A DNA stretch of 64,000 bases from assembly GCA_963735025.1 (NCBI GenBank), contig CAVTJG010000017.1, forward strand, positions 1 to 64,000, in the 5' to 3' direction. Shown in pieces: positions 44,362-54,546 of this stretch. This stretch comes from JAABRB01 sp963735025 (GTDB lineage Bacteria; Pseudomonadota; Gammaproteobacteria; Burkholderiales; SG8-39). The notes beneath the pieces were generated by a model, which did not search any database, was not told the DNA's origin, and worked only from the letters and a program-made list of their open reading frames with translations. Position 1 is the stretch's first letter. The number at the start of each line of letters is the position of its first letter. A program made the translations under genes and the position numbers.

Positions 44362-45851
44362 ATGCTCCAGGCCTTTCCCGCGCTCTACCTGACCGCAGAA
44401 ATGCGCGCGCTCGAGGCGAACGCGTTCGCGATGAATCCGCAGCCGCCGCTCATGGAGCGCGCAGGCGCGGCCGCCGGCGAGCGCGCACGCGCCCTCGCCG
44501 GCGAGGGGCGCGGCGTCCTGGTATTGGCAGGACCGGGCAACAACGGCGGTGACGCGTTCGAGGTCGCGGCGCATCTTAAGCGCCTGTTTTACCGGGTGGA
44601 TGTGGTTTTCCCGGGCGACGTCGCACGCTTGTCCGCAGACGCCCAATCCGCGCTGAAGAAGTGGCAGGCGGTGGAGGGGAAGTTGCTGCAGTCCATTCCT
44701 GCCGATACGCGCTACGACCTCGTGGTGGACGGACTTTTCGGAATCGGGCTGGAGCGGCCCGTTTCCGGTCGCTACGCGGAGCTGATCGAGCAGGCAAACC
44801 GTCTCCCCGGTCGCAAGCTCGCGCTCGACCTGCCGAGCGGGATCAATGCGGATACGGGCGCGGTGATGGGCGTCGCAGTACGCGCCACCCACACGATCAC
44901 GTTCATCGCGCGCAAGCCGGGTCTCTTCACGCTGGACGGACCGGACCATTGCGGTGAAGTGTCGACTGCTCTCCTCGGCCTCGACCCGGAGGCCTTGCGC
45001 GTGCCGCAAGGCAGGCTCGTGGACAGCACCCTGCTCGCGACTCCACTGATCGCGCGCCCGCGAAATTTCCACAAGGGCCGCGCAGGGAGCGTGGCAATCG
45101 TCGGAGGCGCCACAGGCATGGTCGGTGCGGCGCTGCTCGCCGGTCGCGCGGCCATCCGACTCGGGGCCGGGAAAGTTTATCTCGGCCTGCTTTCCGACAC
45201 ACCGCCGCAGGTCGATATCGTCCAGCCGGAGCTCATGCTGCGCGCGCCGAGCACACTGCTGGTCGAGGGTTTCGCGACCGCCGCGGCGATCGGTCCCGGA
45301 ATGGGCACCGACGCCCGCGCGCAGCGCCTGCTTACACAGGGCCTGGGGCTGGAGATTCCGTTGGTCATCGATGCCGACGCGCTCAACATGATCGCGGCGA
45401 ATCCCGTTCTGCAGTCGACGCTCACAGGACGTACGGCGGCCTCACTCCTCACGCCACATCCTGCCGAGGCAGCGCGCCTGCTCGGCATGGATTCTGGCTG
45501 CGGTGCAGTCGGATCGTGTGAAGGTCGACCTGCCGGCTCGCCGCACGTTTCAAGTCCTGGGTCGCCCTCAAAGGCAACGGCACGGTGATCGCCGCTCCGG
45601 ATGGCCACTGGTGGATCAACACCTCCGGCAACCCGGGCATGGCCAGCGCCGGAATGGGGGACGTCCTGACCGGGATGATCGTCAGCCTCCTCGCGCAGGG
45701 CCTGGATGCGGGACCGGCACTCGTTGCGGGCGTGTATCTGCACGGGGCCGCGGCGGACAGTGCGGCGGCGAAAGGACATGGTCCGATCGGCCTGACCGCA
45801 GGCGAGGTCGTCGACGCAGCGCGCGCATTGCTGAATCGCGGCGCGGGCTGA
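44362..45851 (+). pseudogene. nnr: Bifunctional NAD(P)H-hydrate epimerase/dehydratase, frameshifted
   Basis: The N-terminal epimerase domain (~1-215: VLAGPGNNGGDAFEVA, DLVVDGLFGIGLERPVSG, DLPSGINADTG) is intact. So is the start of the ADP-dependent dehydratase domain (RPRNFHKGRAGSVAIVGGATGMVGAALLAG, DADALNMIA, LTPHPAEAARLLGMDS). After residue ~378 the frame changes twice within about 60 bases (near 45491 and 45525). It resumes with WVALKGNGTVIAAPDGHWWIN and NPGMASAGMGDVLTGMI to the stop at 45851. It repairs hydrated NAD(P)H, a nearly universal function, so an intact gene would be expected. Two close indels point to poor local sequence or real decay. Confidence 0.82.
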
Positions 45852-45927
45852 GCGCCTCCCGCCATACGGATCCTCCGGCGCCCCCCGTGCGGTGCGCGGC
45901 CGAAATCGAACTTCTGGAGCAAAACGA

Positions 45928-47667
45928 ATGCAGCGAATGCATCTGATCATTCATGCGGCCGGTTTCCTGGGCAAAGTCTGGAAGCTCGCGCGCCCCTACT
46001 GGTTCTCCGAGGAGCGCTGGCGGGCACGCGGGCTGCTCGCGGCCATCGTCGCGCTCTCACTCGGTCTCGTGTACCTGCTGGTCGCATTCAACAGTTGGAA
46101 CCGGGACTTCTACAACTCACTCGAGCAGAAGAACTCGGAGGACGCGTTCGCGCTGCTGCTCTACTTCATGTTTCTCGCCGCAGTGTTCATCGCCGTCTCG
46201 ATCTACCGGCAGTATCTTCAGCAGATGCTCCAGATGCGCTGGCGCGTGTGGCTCACCAGGCAGTACCTGGGCGACTGGCTCGCGGATCACACGTACTACC
46301 GTCTCGAGCTGACCCGCACTGCCACCGACAATCCGGACCAGCGGATTTCGGAGGATCTGAACGCGTTCACGTCGGGCGCCCTCGGCTTCACGCTCGGGAT
46401 CCTTTCCGAAGGGGTAACCCTCCTCTCCTTCGTCTACATCCTCTGGACACTTTCCGGTCCCCTGAATCTGCGCCTTGCTGGTCTTTCCCTGACAATTCCG
46501 GGATACATGTTGTGGGCCGCGCTGGTCTACGCGGTGCTCGGCAGCGTACTGGCCCACTACGTGGGACGCCGCCTCATCCCGTTGAATTTCCAGAAGGAGC
46601 GCCTCGAAGCTGACTTCAGATTCTCGCTGATACGAGTGCGCGAGAATGCCGAGGGAATCGCGTTCTACCGAGGCGAGGCGAGCGAGTCGCAGAGCCTGCG
46701 CGCTTGCGTCGAGCGCATCCGCGCAAACTGGTGGGAGATCATCCGCTTCACCAAGCGCCTCAACACTTTCACCATCGGCTACAGCCAGGTGGCGGTCGTG
46801 TTCCCCTTTGTCGTCGCCCTGCCGCGATACATGTCCGGCGCCATCTCGCTCGGGCAGCTCACGCAGATCGCGTCGGCGTTCGGCCAGGTGCAAAGTTCCC
46901 TGTCCTGGTTCGTCGACAGCTATTCGCAGCTCGCGGCATGGAAGGCCGGCGTCGATCGACTGCTCACGTTCAATCATGCGCTCGAGGAGGCGAAGCTGGC
47001 TGCCGCGCGCCCGGACGGCATTGCAACCGTCGCGAATTCCGCCGGCCTGGTGGTGGACGGCCTCAACCTCGATCGACCGGACGGCCGCCCGATCGTGTCG
47101 GGCGCCAGCTTCGCGATTGGACCTGGCGAAGCGCTGCTGGTGACCGGCTCCTCCGGCGCCGGCAAGAGCACGCTCTTCCGTGGAATCGCCGGCATCTGGC
47201 CGTACGGCACCGGTCGGGTCGGGTTGCCGCGCGACGCGCGCATTCTCTTTCTCCCCCAGAAGCCCTATATCCCGATCGCGAGCCTGCGCGACGCGGTGAG
47301 CTATCCCGCGAAGCCCGGCACGTTCGACGACGAAGCAACGCGTGCCGCGCTACGCGATTGCAGGCTCGAGGGATTCGTGGACCGGCTGGACGAGATCGCG
47401 AACTGGTCCATGACGATGAGTGTCGGCGAACAGCAGCGGCTTGCCGTGGCGCGCGCGCTGCTGCATCGTCCCGAGTGGCTGTTCCTGGACGAAGCGACGT
47501 CGGCGCTGGACGAGAAGCTCGAGCAAGAACTCTACGGGCTGCTGCGCGCTCGCCTTCCCGAGTCCACCCTAGTCAGCATCGCGCACCGCCCGGCTGTGGC
47601 GGGCTACCACACTCGACGGCTGGAGGTCGCAACTGACGGCACGACCTCCCGACTGATTGTCGCTTGA
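45928..47667 (+). CDS. SbmA/YddA-type ABC transporter, fused membrane and ATPase domains
   Basis: This 579-aa protein has an SbmA/BacA-like membrane domain (~20-340: PYWFSEERWRARGLL, NSWNRDFYNSLEQKN, RWRVWLTRQYLGDWLADHTYYRL, DNPDQRISEDLNAF) and a C-terminal ATPase. The ATPase has Walker A GSSGAGKST, signature MSVGEQQRLAVARALL in place of LSGGQ, and Walker B WLFLDEATSALDE. The membrane block and modified signature are usual in the YddA/ABCD group. Possible cargo: peptides, cobalamin or fatty acyl-CoA. GGAG precedes the ATG at 45928. Confidence 0.9.
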   Translation: MQRMHLIIHAAGFLGKVWKLARPYWFSEERWRARGLLAAIVALSLGLVYLLVAFNSWNRDFYNSLEQKNSEDAFALLLYFMFLAAVFIAVSIYRQYLQQMLQMRWRVWLTRQYLGDWLADHTYYRLELTRTATDNPDQRISEDLNAFTSGALGFTLGILSEGVTLLSFVYILWTLSGPLNLRLAGLSLTIPGYMLWAALVYAVLGSVLAHYVGRRLIPLNFQKERLEADFRFSLIRVRENAEGIAFYRGEASESQSLRACVERIRANWWEIIRFTKRLNTFTIGYSQVAVVFPFVVALPRYMSGAISLGQLTQIASAFGQVQSSLSWFVDSYSQLAAWKAGVDRLLTFNHALEEAKLAAARPDGIATVANSAGLVVDGLNLDRPDGRPIVSGASFAIGPGEALLVTGSSGAGKSTLFRGIAGIWPYGTGRVGLPRDARILFLPQKPYIPIASLRDAVSYPAKPGTFDDEATRAALRDCRLEGFVDRLDEIANWSMTMSVGEQQRLAVARALLHRPEWLFLDEATSALDEKLEQELYGLLRARLPESTLVSIAHRPAVAGYHTRRLEVATDGTTSRLIVA

Positions 47668-47703
47668 CGCGACACCGGACGCGGCGCCGATCGCGGTGTC
47701 GAT

Positions 47704-48210
47704 CTATTTTCCGATCTGCAAGGTCACCGATTCCGGTTCTTCGACGGCCCCGCCGGCAATCTCGCCCGGCGTCGCCTTCCGGACGTTGCGGACCTTGCAT
47801 GCGAACTTCACTGCGACCCCGGCATAGGGGTGATTGCCGTCCAGGACGACCTTGCCCTCGGCGATGTCCGTGACCCGATAGATGGCCGGGTCGCCGGCAT
47901 CCCCGGGCATCCCCTCGCCGGGGATGCCCTCGAACCGCATGCCGACCTCGAGCGGGTCGGGAAAGCGCGCGCGCTCCTCGATCTTCAGCAGGGATTCATC
48001 GTAGTCCCCGAACGCGTCTTCCGGCTCGAGACGCAGATCCACCTGAGCACCGACCTGCGTGCCTTCGAGCGCGGCCTCGACGGCGGGCAGCAGATCGCCG
48101 TAACCACCGTGCAGATAGCTCACCGGCTGGTCCGTGCGCTCCAGCACGTTGCCCCACAGGTCGGACAGCTCGATATCGAGCGCCACGACCGTGTCCTTCG
48201 CGACTCTCAC
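47704..48210 (-). CDS. slyD: FKBP-type peptidyl-prolyl isomerase, SlyD-like
   Basis: This 168-aa protein has the SlyD arrangement: N-terminal FKBP half (LDIELSDLWGNVLERTDQPVSYLHGGYGDLLPAVEAALEG), the inserted flap (PEDAFGDYDESL), then VVLDGNHPYAGVAVKFACKVRNVR. The metal-binding His-rich tail of E. coli SlyD is missing. It starts at a GTG overlapping the bcp stop (GTGA). Confidence 0.85.
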   Translation of the reverse strand: MRVAKDTVVALDIELSDLWGNVLERTDQPVSYLHGGYGDLLPAVEAALEGTQVGAQVDLRLEPEDAFGDYDESLLKIEERARFPDPLEVGMRFEGIPGEGMPGDAGDPAIYRVTDIAEGKVVLDGNHPYAGVAVKFACKVRNVRKATPGEIAGGAVEEPESVTLQIGK

Positions 48211-48677
48211 TCGCGCAACCCGCGAACGAGCTCGAGCACCTCCCCGGCATGCCCGCGCGGCGTAACGCCATACAAGGCATGGCGCAGGATGCCCTTCTTG
48301 TCGATCACGAATGTCGAGCGCACTACGCAGCTACGCCGCTGGCCGTCGGCGTCCGGATCGCGCCAGACGCCGTACTTGCGGCAGACCTCGCCCTCCGAAT
48401 CGGCGAGCAGCGTGATCGCAAGCCCGTTCTCGTCGCGGAATTCGGCGTGCGTGATGCAGTCGTCGCAGGAGACGCCCATCACGACGCAATCCTCCGCCGC
48501 ATACTGATCCTCGTGGTCGCTGAATTCGATAGCCATGAGGGTGCACGCCGGCGTTCCGTCCTTGGCGTAGAAGTAGAGCACCACGTTCTTGCGACCTTTG
48601 AGCGTCGCGAGGCTCACGGTCTCCATGTCGGCATCCGGCAGGGAGAACAGCGGTGCGGCTTGTCCGGGCTCGAGCAT
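48207..48677 (-). CDS. bcp: Thiol peroxidase of the Bcp/PrxQ type
   Basis: This 156-aa peroxiredoxin has the peroxidatic Cys in YFYAKDGTPACTLMAIEF (the usual Gly-Cys is Ala-Cys here), the conserved Arg in VRSTFVIDKKG, and further Cys residues (VSCDDC) that could resolve the disulfide. It reduces hydroperoxides. It is translationally coupled to slyD downstream. Confidence 0.88.
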   Translation of the reverse strand: MLEPGQAAPLFSLPDADMETVSLATLKGRKNVVLYFYAKDGTPACTLMAIEFSDHEDQYAAEDCVVMGVSCDDCITHAEFRDENGLAITLLADSEGEVCRKYGVWRDPDADGQRRSCVVRSTFVIDKKGILRHALYGVTPRGHAGEVLELVRGLRE

Positions 48678-48769
48678 GCGTCGCGACCTGTGAAGTCGCG
48701 GCGATTCTAAACCAGTTTCGCGATACGTAGCGATGCGCGTAAAAATGCGCGCAAAGAAGCGCAGCCTCC

Positions 48770-48775
48770 TATAAT
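48770..48775 (+). promoter_or_regulatory. -10 box immediately before roxA
   Basis: A perfect TATAAT ends six bases before the roxA ATG. Transcription would begin on or next to the start codon, implying a leaderless mRNA or use of the ATG at 48791. No convincing -35 is seen. Confidence 0.5.
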
Positions 48776-48781
48776 TTCGCG

Positions 48782-49909
48782 ATGCGATATATGTTGCTCG
48801 GCGGACTCTCGCCGCGCGCCTTCCTCGCCAGTCACTGGCAACGCCGACCGCTCGTGGCGCGCGGCGCGATCCCCGCCTTCAACGATCCCGTCACAAAATC
48901 CCAGCTTTTCCGGCTTGCCGCACGCGACGATGCCGAATCGCGCCTGGTGCGTCGTACCGCGCGGAAGTGGACGCTTGCGGACGGGCCGTTCTCGCAGAGA
49001 GCGCTGGCGCGCTTGCCGGATTCCCGCTGGACCCTGCTCGTGCAGGGCGTGAATCACTTCGTACCGGCGGTCGACGGCCTGATGCGGCAGTTTGCCTTCG
49101 CGTCCTACGCACGGCTCGACGACGTCATGGTGAGCTACGCCGCGCCCGGGGGCGGGGTCGGACCGCACGTCGACTCGTATGACGTCTTCCTCGTGCAAGG
49201 CAGCGGCCGACGCCGCTGGCGGATCGGGCGCCCGCGCCCGTATCGGCTCGACACGAATGCGCCGCTCAAGATATTGGCCGACTTCCGGGCCGAGCAGGAG
49301 TGGGTACTCGAGGCGGGGGATCTTCTCTACGTCCCGCCCGGCTGGGCGCACGATGGCACGGCCCTGGAGCCGTGCCTCACGTACTCGATCGGCTTTCGCG
49401 CGCCGACCGCGCAGGAGCTGGCCACCGGATACCTTCAGTTCCTGGAAGACCGCGTCACGGGCCGGGGCACCTATTCCGATCCCGGACTGAAGCCACAGCG
49501 AAATCCCGCCCGCCTGGGCGATGCGCTGCTCGATCGGTACGCGCGCATGCTGGGCGGCCTGCCCGGTGCGCGAGTCGACGTCCGCGAATTCCTCGGCTGT
49601 CACCTGAGCGAGCCGAAACCCCACGTCCGATTCGACCGACCGGTGCGGCGGCCCGGGTTAAATGCGTTCACGCGCTCGATCTCGCGGCGCGGCATGCGAC
49701 CGGCCGCGGCAACGATCATGCTCTACCGCGGGCATCGATTTTTCGTCAATGGCGAATCCGTCACGGTTCGTGAAGATCGCGCTCTGCTCTCCCGGCTGGC
49801 GGACCGACGTGCGCTCGAACCGGGAAATTTGCCCGCTGAAGGTACCGCACGGGTGCTTTACACTTGGTACCTGTCCGGATACTTCGAGCTGGGAGGCGCC
49901 GATGAATGA
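48782..49909 (+). CDS. roxA: Ribosomal oxygenase (50S L16 arginine hydroxylase-like)
   Basis: This 375-aa JmjC/cupin 2-oxoglutarate oxygenase of the YcfD/RoxA family opens with MRYMLLGGLSPRAFLASHWQRRPLVARGA. The iron motif HxD is in GGGVGPHVDSYDVFLVQGSG, and the distal His is in LYVPPGWAHDGTAL. A C-terminal winged-helix part follows. E. coli YcfD hydroxylates Arg81 of L16. Its stop overlaps the next gene's start (GATGAATGA). Confidence 0.9.
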   Translation: MRYMLLGGLSPRAFLASHWQRRPLVARGAIPAFNDPVTKSQLFRLAARDDAESRLVRRTARKWTLADGPFSQRALARLPDSRWTLLVQGVNHFVPAVDGLMRQFAFASYARLDDVMVSYAAPGGGVGPHVDSYDVFLVQGSGRRRWRIGRPRPYRLDTNAPLKILADFRAEQEWVLEAGDLLYVPPGWAHDGTALEPCLTYSIGFRAPTAQELATGYLQFLEDRVTGRGTYSDPGLKPQRNPARLGDALLDRYARMLGGLPGARVDVREFLGCHLSEPKPHVRFDRPVRRPGLNAFTRSISRRGMRPAAATIMLYRGHRFFVNGESVTVREDRALLSRLADRRALEPGNLPAEGTARVLYTWYLSGYFELGGADE

Positions 49910-50411
49910 CACTCTCGCCCACCTCGTCCCGCAGCCTGCACGCCGCATCATCACCGTGCGCAGCGAGTATCTCGCCGCCTTCGACGAGCTCGTCGCGCAC
50001 GTCCGCCGCGAGCTGCGGATCTTCGATCCCGATCTGGCGCAGCTCGATCTCAATTCTCCGGATCGCATCGAAAGCCTGCGCAGATTTCTCAATGCGAATC
50101 GGGACAATCGGCTATACATCGCAGTGCACGATCCCGATCATCTGGCACACCGCGTGCCACGCATGATGGATCTGCTCGCCCAGCTCAGCACGAACATTGC
50201 CGTGCATCGCACCGTCGAGGATGCTGCCCGGGCTCAGGACTGCTTCGTGCTCGTCGACGCCGAGCACGTGATCCGGCGGCCGGTGGCCGCCCAATCGCGC
50301 GGGGTCGTGCTCACCGACGATCAGAAAGAAGCGCGCGCGATGCGCGAGCGCTTCGACGAAATCTGGCAGAGCTCGGTGCCAGCTGTTTCCGCGACAAAGC
50401 TCGGGCTTTGA
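49902..50411 (+). CDS. Conserved protein of unknown function (DUF7931-like)
   Basis: This 169-aa protein has RRIITVRSEYLAAFDELVAHVRRELRIFDPDL, RLYIAVHDPDHLAHRVPRMMDLL, CFVLVDAEHVIRRPVAAQSRG and a helical end. The pattern resembles a phospholipase-D-like half domain without HKD motifs, as in proteins that follow acetyltransferases in betaproteobacteria. It is coupled to roxA with GGGAGG six bases upstream. Function unknown. Confidence 0.8.
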   Translation: MNDTLAHLVPQPARRIITVRSEYLAAFDELVAHVRRELRIFDPDLAQLDLNSPDRIESLRRFLNANRDNRLYIAVHDPDHLAHRVPRMMDLLAQLSTNIAVHRTVEDAARAQDCFVLVDAEHVIRRPVAAQSRGVVLTDDQKEARAMRERFDEIWQSSVPAVSATKLGL

Positions 50412-50412
50412 A

Positions 50413-51180
50413 TTAGACCACCGAGCGCCAGCCGAAGCCGTCTTCCTGGCTGGCGACGCCGATCCAGTCCGGATCGCAGCTCAAGGCGCCTGCCAGGGCC
50501 TTCCGGGCGAGGTCCGGTGTGTTGTTTTCGCGTGAGAGATGTGCGGCAACGATGTGCTGGAGACCACGCGTGTCCAGCGCAGCGAGCAGTTGCGCCGCAA
50601 CCTCGTTCGCGAGGTGACCGAATGCGCCGCCGATCCGGCTCTTCAGCCAGGCCGGATAAGCTCCGGCCGCGAGCAATCGCGCGTCGTGATTGCACTCCAG
50701 CACGATCGCCTGGCAGCCCGTGAGCATCGCCTCGATGTGCGGCGTCGAGGTGCCCGTATCGGTCAGCACACCGACCCGTCTGGCACCGTCGGAGAACACG
50801 AACTGCGCCGGCTCACGCGCATCATGCGGCACCGGAAAGGGCAGGATCTCCAGGCTGCCGATCACGAACGGCGCGTGACTGTCTATGATATGCACCGACT
50901 CGTCAGGCTTCGCGCCGTCCGCGATGGCGCGCCAGGTCCCGTGCGTCAGCCACACTGTCGCGCCGTGTCGGGCGGCGAACGCGAGCGCGCCGTCCGCATG
51001 ATCGCTGTGCTCGTGGGTGACGAGAATGGCGTCGATCTCGCCCGGCGCGAGGCCGAGCCGGGCAAGCCGCCGTTCAGTCTCGCGCAGCGCCAGTCCGCAG
51101 TCCAGCATGAGTCGCGTGCCGCCGGACTCGACGACCAGTGAGTTGCCTCGGCTTCCACTCGCCAGGGAGGCGAACCGCAT
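50413..51180 (-). CDS. Metallo-beta-lactamase-fold hydrolase, YycJ/WalJ-like
   Basis: This 255-aa protein starts MRFASLASGSRGNSLVVES, typical for this group. The metal motif is VTHEHSDHADG, with further ligands in TDTGTSTPH, ECNHD and AAHLSRENN. Related proteins act as exonucleases or affect cell-wall-linked signalling. It lies 17 bases downstream of bamC on the same strand, making a dapA-bamC-hydrolase run. Confidence 0.88.
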   Translation of the reverse strand: MRFASLASGSRGNSLVVESGGTRLMLDCGLALRETERRLARLGLAPGEIDAILVTHEHSDHADGALAFAARHGATVWLTHGTWRAIADGAKPDESVHIIDSHAPFVIGSLEILPFPVPHDAREPAQFVFSDGARRVGVLTDTGTSTPHIEAMLTGCQAIVLECNHDARLLAAGAYPAWLKSRIGGAFGHLANEVAAQLLAALDTRGLQHIVAAHLSRENNTPDLARKALAGALSCDPDWIGVASQEDGFGWRSVV

Positions 51181-51196
51181 GCGGCGGGCCAGTCGC

Positions 51197-52362
51197 CTAC
51201 TTGAGCTGGTTGTAGAGCAGTCCCAGGATCTTCTTCGACGTGTCGGATGCTTCCGGGGCGCCATCCTTGCCGAGCACTTTGACCTCGCTCGAGTCGCCCT
51301 TCGAGTCCTTGATCTGAACCTGATACTGCGGCAGCTTGGACAGATCCACCACCGGATCCTTGCGCCAGAACGCGAGCTTGGAAAGAATTCCCTCCGACCC
51401 CTTGGTGCCGCCATCCGCTTCGGGATCGATGTAGCGAACGAAGTACAGCCCCTTCGAGCGGTCACGGTCCTCGACCGTAAAACCCGACCGGTCGAGCGCC
51501 ACCCCGACCCGCCGCCACGCGCGGTCGAACGGCTCGGCAAGCTCGAGTGCCCCGGTGGGCCCGCTGCCGCCGTTGACGAGCTTGGCTCGATCCTCCGGTC
51601 GCCCCCCACTCGCCACCATCGACTTGGCCCGCTCCTCTTCGACACCGAGGCGCACCATGAGACGGCTGAGGAACTCGGCCTCGAGCGCCGGATCGGGCGG
51701 ACGCGGCATCCACTTGGAGCTGTCCGTCTCTTTCGTGACCCCGGACCCGGTCAACTCCTCCACCATGCCGCGATGGGTGATGAAGATCTCCACCGTGTCC
51801 GGCGTCTTGCTGCGCTCCATTCGCGTGCGGAACTTGTCGCGCTCGCCGGTCGAATACATGCCGTCGACGACCTTGCCCAGGACACTGCGAATGGGATCAT
51901 CCGGGATCTTGGCGCGGTTCTCCGCCCAGTCCGTCTCCATCACGCCGGCCTCGGGATTGTCGATCCGGAGAATGAAACCGTTCTCCTGCCAGAACTCCCG
52001 CACGACGGGCCAGAGCTTCTCGGGGTCACCCTTGACGACGAGATACCGCTCGCTGCCGGCACGCTCCATGCGCACGGAATCGGAGGTCGGCAACACGTCG
52101 GTCCGTCCAGGCCGAACCTGCCCGGTTCGCTCCTGGTTGTATTGCGAGTAGGTTGCCGTGCTGCTCGTGGGCAGGTCGGGAACGGCGTAGCGATTATCGC
52201 TCCCGGGCCGCGTGAGATCCGGCGGTACCTCGAGCGGCGGAAGCTTGGTCGCAGATTTGTACTCGACCGACTTGCCCTCGAACAGGCTGTTCCAGCTGCA
52301 GCCTGCGATAGCGAGCGGCAGCAGTGCTGCGACCAGCACGTGCCACTTCATGCCCCACTTGC

Positions 52363-52366
<4 letters not shown>
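51197..52366 (-). CDS. bamC: Outer-membrane assembly lipoprotein BamC
   Basis: This 389-aa protein has a lipoprotein signal with lipobox LAIAGC, then the unstructured BamC N-terminal segment (SATKLPPLEVPPDLTRP) that contacts BamD. Two helix-grip domains follow (SERYLVVKGDPEKLWPVVREFWQENGF and FDRAWRRVGVALDRSGFTVEDRDRSKGLYFVRY). Its ATG overlaps the dapA stop (ATGA), the classic dapA-nlpB arrangement. Confidence 0.93.
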
Positions 52367-53280
<914 letters not shown>

Positions 53281-53351
53281 GGCGTTTCCCTGTGCTTCCC
53301 TCTGTATCGAGATCTAAATTTTACCGCCTTTGATACCCCGACACCCCTCAT

Positions 53352-53903
53352 TCAGGTCAAAAAAACCGCGTCCGGGGCCGCCCGGGCTGCGCAAAGCCGC
53401 TGAATCGCCGCCGGTTTTGGAGTCGACACCAATCCTTGCTCGAACGCCACCGGTGTCAGCGCGTTTTCGATCAGGTCGAGCAACTCGCCCGGCGCGAGCA
53501 GGAAATCCGGATTAGACGGCCGACCAAACCGCTGGTTCCCCTGCATGAATGTTTCGTAGATCAACAGTCCGCCCGGTCGCAACGCGCCACAGAGGTACGG
53601 AAAGAGCGGTCGACTCAAGTAGTTGGCGACGACCACCGCATCGTACTCGGCATGCCCCAGCGGCCATGGCGCGCCTTCGAGATCGGCGATCCGCGTCTCG
53701 ACGCCGGAGGTCCCCATAAGTCGCGCCACAGCTACGGCGTCGCGGTCCACGGCCGTGACGGGGTGGCCACGGCCGGCAAAGAAGCGGGCATGCCTTCCGG
53801 CGCCGCACGCCACGTCGAGAACCCGACCACCGCGCGCGACCAGGGGCGCCCAGCGCGCAATCCAGGGGGACGGTGTCTCTAGTTCGTCGTGCGGATTCGC
53901 CAT
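53352..53903 (-). CDS. SAM-dependent methyltransferase (TehB-like)
   Basis: This 183-aa class I methyltransferase has motif I VLDVACGAGRHARFFAGRGH, an acidic residue VDRD and DAVVVANYLSRPLFP. It is small and lacks a substrate domain. The ATG at 53903 (MANPHDELETPSPWIARW) is preferred to the longer frame. Substrate unknown. Confidence 0.83.
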   Translation of the reverse strand: MANPHDELETPSPWIARWAPLVARGGRVLDVACGAGRHARFFAGRGHPVTAVDRDAVAVARLMGTSGVETRIADLEGAPWPLGHAEYDAVVVANYLSRPLFPYLCGALRPGGLLIYETFMQGNQRFGRPSNPDFLLAPGELLDLIENALTPVAFEQGLVSTPKPAAIQRLCAARAAPDAVFLT

Positions 53904-53938
53904 CGATGCCGTCGGGTCCCGTTGCAACCCGCAGAACC

Positions 53939-54517
53939 CTAGAAGCTCGATCCCGGCTGCGTCAGGAACTCACTCTCCTCGGGCGTCGAGGCGCGCCCGA
54001 GAATCTCGTTCCGGTGCGGGAAGCGCCCGAATCGCTCGATCACACCGTGGTGCCGGCGGGCGTAGTCCATGTAGCTGGCGCTGGTGGCACTGGGGGGAAG
54101 TCTTGCGAACAGCGCCAACGAGCGGCGCTGCATCGAGATGTCCTCCGCATGCTCGAACGGGAGATAGGCGAACGCCCGCTCGACGGGCAGATACGCAGCA
54201 TCGAATCCGCGCTCGACGATGCCCAGCGAAACCTCGAGCGCACGCGGATCGGTCGCGAACGCACGTGGGCTACCGCGGAAAATGTTGCGCGGAAACTGGT
54301 CGAACACGATCACCAGCGCCAGCGCCGCAAACGGCGTTCGTGTCCAGTCAGCCAGGCGACCCGCTACGGCAGCGTCGAGCAGCGTGGAGAACCGGTCGCG
54401 AATCACGGCGTCGAACTCCGCCGACTTCTCGAACCATGCCTTGCGCGGCACGCCACGCTCGGGGGAGCCCGGTTCGCCGAACCAGAACTCGATGACGTCG
54501 CGATGATGGAGAATCAT
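53939..54517 (-). CDS. DUF924-family protein
   Basis: This 192-aa alpha-helical protein has the DUF924 blocks VIEFWFG, WFEKSAEFDAVIRDRFSTLL, ALALVIVFDQFPRNIFRGSPRAFATDP, RAFAYLPFEHAEDISMQRRSL and RFGRFPHRNEILGR. It resembles TPR-like folds. Function unknown. Confidence 0.88.
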   Translation of the reverse strand: MILHHRDVIEFWFGEPGSPERGVPRKAWFEKSAEFDAVIRDRFSTLLDAAVAGRLADWTRTPFAALALVIVFDQFPRNIFRGSPRAFATDPRALEVSLGIVERGFDAAYLPVERAFAYLPFEHAEDISMQRRSLALFARLPPSATSASYMDYARRHHGVIERFGRFPHRNEILGRASTPEESEFLTQPGSSF

Positions 54518-54546
54518 GTGGGAATTCGAGCGGTGAGGCCTGCGCG

